A stretch of 64,000 nt of DNA from Phallus indusiatus (lineage: Eukaryota; Basidiomycota; Agaricomycetes; Phallales; Phallaceae). Where the stretch lies: contig JAQFWX010000045.1 in NCBI GenBank assembly GCA_027605045.1, positions 225,876 to 289,875 on the forward strand, in the 5' to 3' direction. The notes under the pieces were generated by a model, which saw only the letters and a list, made by a program, of their open reading frames with translations, did not search any database and was not told the origin of the DNA. How positions within the stretch are numbered: the first letter of the stretch is position 1; each line of letters starts with the position of its first letter. Shown here piece after piece: positions 60,810 through 64,000 of the stretch. The position numbers were made by a program, and so were the translations under genes.

Positions 60810-61143
60810 CCGGGGATTACTGGTTGATTTCAAGAGGAGTACAAATAGCGATGTATGTAGACGAGAAGGTTGTATAGTATGCCAGTGTAGTTTCCGAATC
60901 AATTGTTTAACTGCAGTCCGAGTACGAGCTGCGGCTATGAGAGATATTTCAAAAACGATACTAATTGAGATGCGGTTACACAACAAGTGCACTGCATTTT
61001 GTTTTGAAAATGATATAACGGCACTGCCGGCTGAAAAAGCCTCATGAAAAAGCAATAGGCAAACTCCGAGCGCTTTTGAGTCTGGAAAATTAAATCAATG
61101 AAACATGTTTGTCTTTTTTAACCTTACTGCATCTTAGAGACAA
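60810..61143. other. Intergenic region, no gene seen
   Basis: About 330 bp, AT-rich, no supported coding sequence. Confidence 0.3.
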
Positions 61144-61490
61144 ATGCCCTCTATCATGTCCGCTATATCTCAATCCTTTCAGAAAATCTTTGTTTGCGCG
61201 TCGCCTTCGCAAAAAGAACCAAACAGTCCTCCTCGACCTCAGTTTCCTACACTTCCTGAAGTCATCGTCACAGCTCCTTCGCCTCAGGCGGACCGTTTGA
61301 GTTCACAGCTTCCGAGATCTTACATGGTACGTCATATGTTGTTCTTCTTCTGTAGCAAAAGTTGAAGTTCATCTTTTTTTAGAGCGTCGATGCTATAAAT
61401 TCAGAAGAAAATGATGCCGACTCGGACCTGCCACACATTCAAGCAAGCCGGGAGTCCGAGGATGTCGAATCCTCACATCCTCAGATCTAA
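61144..61490 (+). CDS. Small hypothetical protein
   Basis: Two-exon gene of about 96 residues. Exon 1 reads MPSIMSAISQSFQKIFVCAS, is Pro/Ser-rich and ends RSYM at a GTACGT donor (61325). The acceptor TTTTTTTAG opens exon 2, which reads SVDAINSEENDADSDLPH and ends SSHPQI with TAA at 61488-61490. The acidic tail and good splice sites support a gene; there is no known domain and no signal peptide. Could be a fragment of a larger gene. Confidence 0.4.
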
Positions 61491-62773
61491 TTGAGACAAT
61501 ATGATGCGGACGAAGAAAAAATTGTATTTAGTTTATCTGAATCTGATAAGCTGAGAATACGAATATCTAACCTACACGCTAGTCCGGATTCGACCGGCTT
61601 AGTGGTTATGAATTGTGGATGTACAGACCTCTTGAACTTTGCTCGCTGATGTTTGACGGCGAGCGTGTCTTTGCATGAATTGATCGCGACAATTACAGTC
61701 CAACTTGTACTACTCGTGCACCATACCATACATAATCAACTATCTTTTAGAAGCACAACCTCCGATCGCGATTGGTTGGTTCTACACGAAATCACTGAAC
61801 CTTATTTCAGTAGCTTTCAGAAATGTCAAGGTTCCCTCTTATACGCAGAAGCTGTGTATTTTGAGGATTAACTGAAATGACTTCACTAAGTTCGGAGGCG
61901 GTATAACTCGCAAGACGCGTCAATAAGGCTATTGCTTGAAATGAGTGGCACGAACTCTTCGATCGAGATTTATGTAGCAGGATTTAGCTCATGTGAAAAA
62001 AAAAAGATTTACATTCTCACAGCCACAGACGGACTAGAACGTAATTTATCTTATATTGCGCAGGCACAACGCAAATTTCACGATCAATCGGAGATTATTC
62101 GGTCCATCGTGCCAACTTCCCCTCAATGTTCCCCTACTAACAGGGCAGATATTCAAGAATGAAGATCATCATCGATCCCTCTTTTACCTGCTTTGGAAGT
62201 GAAGTTCATTTACTGCGAAGTCTGTGTTGACCCTTGAAGGATATATTTGAAGCTCTGAAAGCCGGAAATGTCGTCGGCGAGCTCCCGAGAGAGCGAGAGA
62301 TAAGATCAAGACTCCGGCGTTCATATGGAATAACAATCGGTAAAAAATGTCCACCTATTTTAGTGGGGTTGCTGTCAGTGGGTATATTACCACGAGTGTC
62401 ATGGATTGCTTTGAGATTTCGGAATATACTGTGAAGTTACCTCAGGAAGCGGGATTGTGCCATTATGAATAAAGTCATTCTGCATACATTCGGTCCTATA
62501 TACGAACATGTGCGAAGCAGTCTGAAATGAAAGTCATGAAGGTCGGGAACAATGAACGACTACTTTTTGAGAGAATGATTCAAGTATTTTCGAGGCATTC
62601 GTATCATACTGTTTGGCACTGAAGTGGTACTGTATGTTGTAGCCTGACTGAGGAATTCACACTGCGTCCTATTATTTCCCTGCAAGATAATACACGAGTC
62701 ATCAACAATGTATTGACTCTCGGCGGAACCTAGTGTCCAATTCTTTGCTCGAAGAGCAGGAGGTAAAAAGTAA
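61491..62773. other. Gap without recognisable gene
   Basis: About 1.3 kb upstream of the tRNA. Plus-strand frames of 60-76 codons (61932-62162, 62234-62434) show no motif; one crosses a run of ten A. Not annotated as genes. Confidence 0.35.
62765..62769 (-). terminator. RNA polymerase III terminator of tRNA-Asp
   Basis: A run of five T on the minus strand a few bases after the tRNA 3' end, the usual stop signal for RNA polymerase III. Confidence 0.8.
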
Positions 62774-62856
62774 CTCTCAGGCGGGGAATCGAACCCCGGT
62801 CTCGCGCGTTCGCGGTTTATGACAGGCGCGAATACTAACCTCTATACTACCTGAGA
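62774..62856 (-). tRNA. tRNA-Asp (GTC) with 11-nt intron
   Basis: Read on the minus strand, the 5' acceptor strand TCTCAGG pairs fully with CCTGAGA at the 3' end, followed by discriminator G, as in eukaryotic tRNA-Asp. The D arm contains AGAGGTTAGTAT. The anticodon stem CGCGC pairs with GCGCG. The loop reads CTGTCA, then an 11-nt insertion, then C, placing the intron between positions 37 and 38, the standard site. The T arm is CGGGG, TTCGATT, CCCCG. Anticodon GTC decodes Asp. A T5 run follows. Length 83 including the intron; 72 when spliced, which is normal. Confidence 0.95.
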
Positions 62857-63527
62857 CATGTTAGAGTTCGAGACATTCGTATAATACGATGCAACGAAAG
62901 GACATTTGCTGCCGCCCTCATATACTACCATTTGTTAGAAGGTCTGTCGAAGAAGTTCTTGATAGTGAATGGCTCATGTGTTATATTTCTCAGAGATTTA
63001 ACCGCAAAATGGGATGAATCTATTTGACTAGGTCTTAAGTAATGAGTCTGCTTAGCAAGTTCGATGACCAAATTGCTTTGATCATCAACTGTACAATTCA
63101 ACAACTCTTTCTCTTTTCCCACAACAACACTTTACTTTCTTACATCCTCACGCCCCAAGGAATCATCCAATTTGCAATTAACATTTGGTTAGATTTCAAA
63201 TTGTTTAAACGATACAAAGCAAATTGGTGAGAATTTTGATAGAGCCCTAAGAGAATCTACAACCGTCGCGTGTTTCTAAATTACATCAAGTTATTTCACA
63301 CAGAAAATAGGGAAACTCGGCGGATCCGGAAAATGATACGAGCAATGGGGACTTCCGCAACTAGAAATATAGTCAACTGGACGGCGAACACTTCAAATAA
63401 AAGACTGATCATATGAATAGAAGATAATAAAAAGACGAGGCAAAACTTGAGGAAAACTGCACGAGAGCGTGGAAGGTAGACGAACTATTGATTTAGAATC
63501 TTGATTATTTCTCTGAAGCGCGATAGA
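62857..63527. other. Intergenic region with one short ORF
   Basis: About 670 bp. A 62-codon plus-strand frame at 63042-63230 (MSLLSKFDDQIALIINC...) is hydrophobic and without known family; too little evidence to call a gene. Confidence 0.3.
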
Positions 63528-64000
63528 TTATTCTTTAGTATCCCGGTCGGCGGACCCAGCTCTTGAATCTTGCCGTGTTCCGTTTTCCACTGATTCGCCA
63601 GCTTGTTCAGGTGCTGGCGGTTGGGGTGGTGGGGGCGGAGCATTGGCATGGGCAGCGTTAAGCGCTGCTCTTAGGGCGGCATTCTCGACTCGAAGCTGGT
63701 CAACCAATGCTCGACATTCCTCCCAGCGACGATTAGCTTCGTCTGCAGAAGCAAGAGCAGCATCGAGCAGTTGTGAACGCTGTTCGAGAGCTTTAACATG
63801 TCTGAGAAAAGAAAGTACGTCGATGAGCCTGTGGCTGTTTCAACATGGATGTTGATGACTCACGCGTCTCTACGTTCTCGAAAAGCTCGTTGGGCTTTAC
63901 GATTTTGCTCTGCACGTTTACTGGTACTCAACTGGCGACCCCCAGCGGCGGCTGCGGCCGCCGAAGACGGAGATTCGGTGAGCCATTGCCGGCCGAGAGG
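63528..64000 (-). CDS. bZIP transcription factor (5' end beyond window)
   Basis: Nuclear DNA-binding protein. The visible exons encode an Ala/Gly-rich stretch, the basic region KRAEQNRKAQRAFRERRDA (the NxxAQxxFR signature of fungal AP-1/Kapc-type bZIPs) and, across an intron 63802-63863, a leucine zipper HVKALEQRSQLLDAALASAD continuing through VDQLRVENAALRAAL. The C-terminus is Pro/Ala-rich and ends SADRDTKE with a stop at 63528. The gene runs off the right edge, so the N-terminus is missing here. Confidence 0.88.

Noticed and set aside
1..64000. CRISPR arrays, phage genes, bacterial operons
   Set aside because: No spaced repeat arrays or prokaryotic gene layout; the sequence is intron-rich eukaryotic DNA throughout.

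Overview
This is nuclear DNA of a filamentous basidiomycete, most likely an Agaricomycete. Nearly every gene is cut by many short GT-AG introns of about 48-75 bp with CTAAC-like branch sites. The gene set includes an AA9 lytic polysaccharide monooxygenase, GH92 mannosidase, DPBB/expansin-like secreted protein, fungal DASH-complex Ask1, a basidiomycete-type BTB protein and lineage-expanded HNH-nuclease genes. I rebuilt the gene models by hand from splice sites and family motifs. There is no prokaryotic, CRISPR or phage-like content.

Left part (1-14 kb): an Sqs1-like R3H/G-patch protein (cut by the left edge) is divergent from a sorting nexin 3. Next come a Rossmann-fold NAD(P)-binding protein and an accessory patch. 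The patch holds two paralogous HNH-nuclease genes in direct orientation, a duplicated tail of the Rossmann gene between them, and a solo LTR inside an intron of the second HNH gene. A lineage-type hypothetical gene follows.

Middle (14-34 kb): a gene-poor stretch with a 69-bp relic of ask1, then a protein-kinase-like gene, NKAP, a mitochondrial block (uS5m, mL45/Mba1-like, Mix17), an uncharacterised fungal family with an E-x-K strand, a 13-exon AA9 LPMO, a membrane RING-like protein, mitochondrial aconitase and ask1.

Right part (34-64 kb): a secreted DPBB protein, the GATOR2/SEACAT subunit Mios/Sea4, a secreted GH92 enzyme, an orphan gene with a decayed paralogue, a flavin-reductase-like protein, a Sec7/PH ArfGEF-like protein, a BTB protein, Mia40, an epoxide-hydrolase-like enzyme, an intron-containing tRNA-Asp and a bZIP gene (cut by the right edge).

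Most genes are housekeeping: mitochondrial import and translation, TORC1 control, splicing, kinetochore and endosomal sorting. The novelty lies in the HNH/LTR patch, the recurrent GC-AG introns, tiny exons, a Sec7 domain with an altered catalytic loop, and seven one-base reading-frame breaks. Every break lies in a G or C run in an otherwise well-conserved gene, which points to consensus errors and matters to anyone using automatic gene models here.
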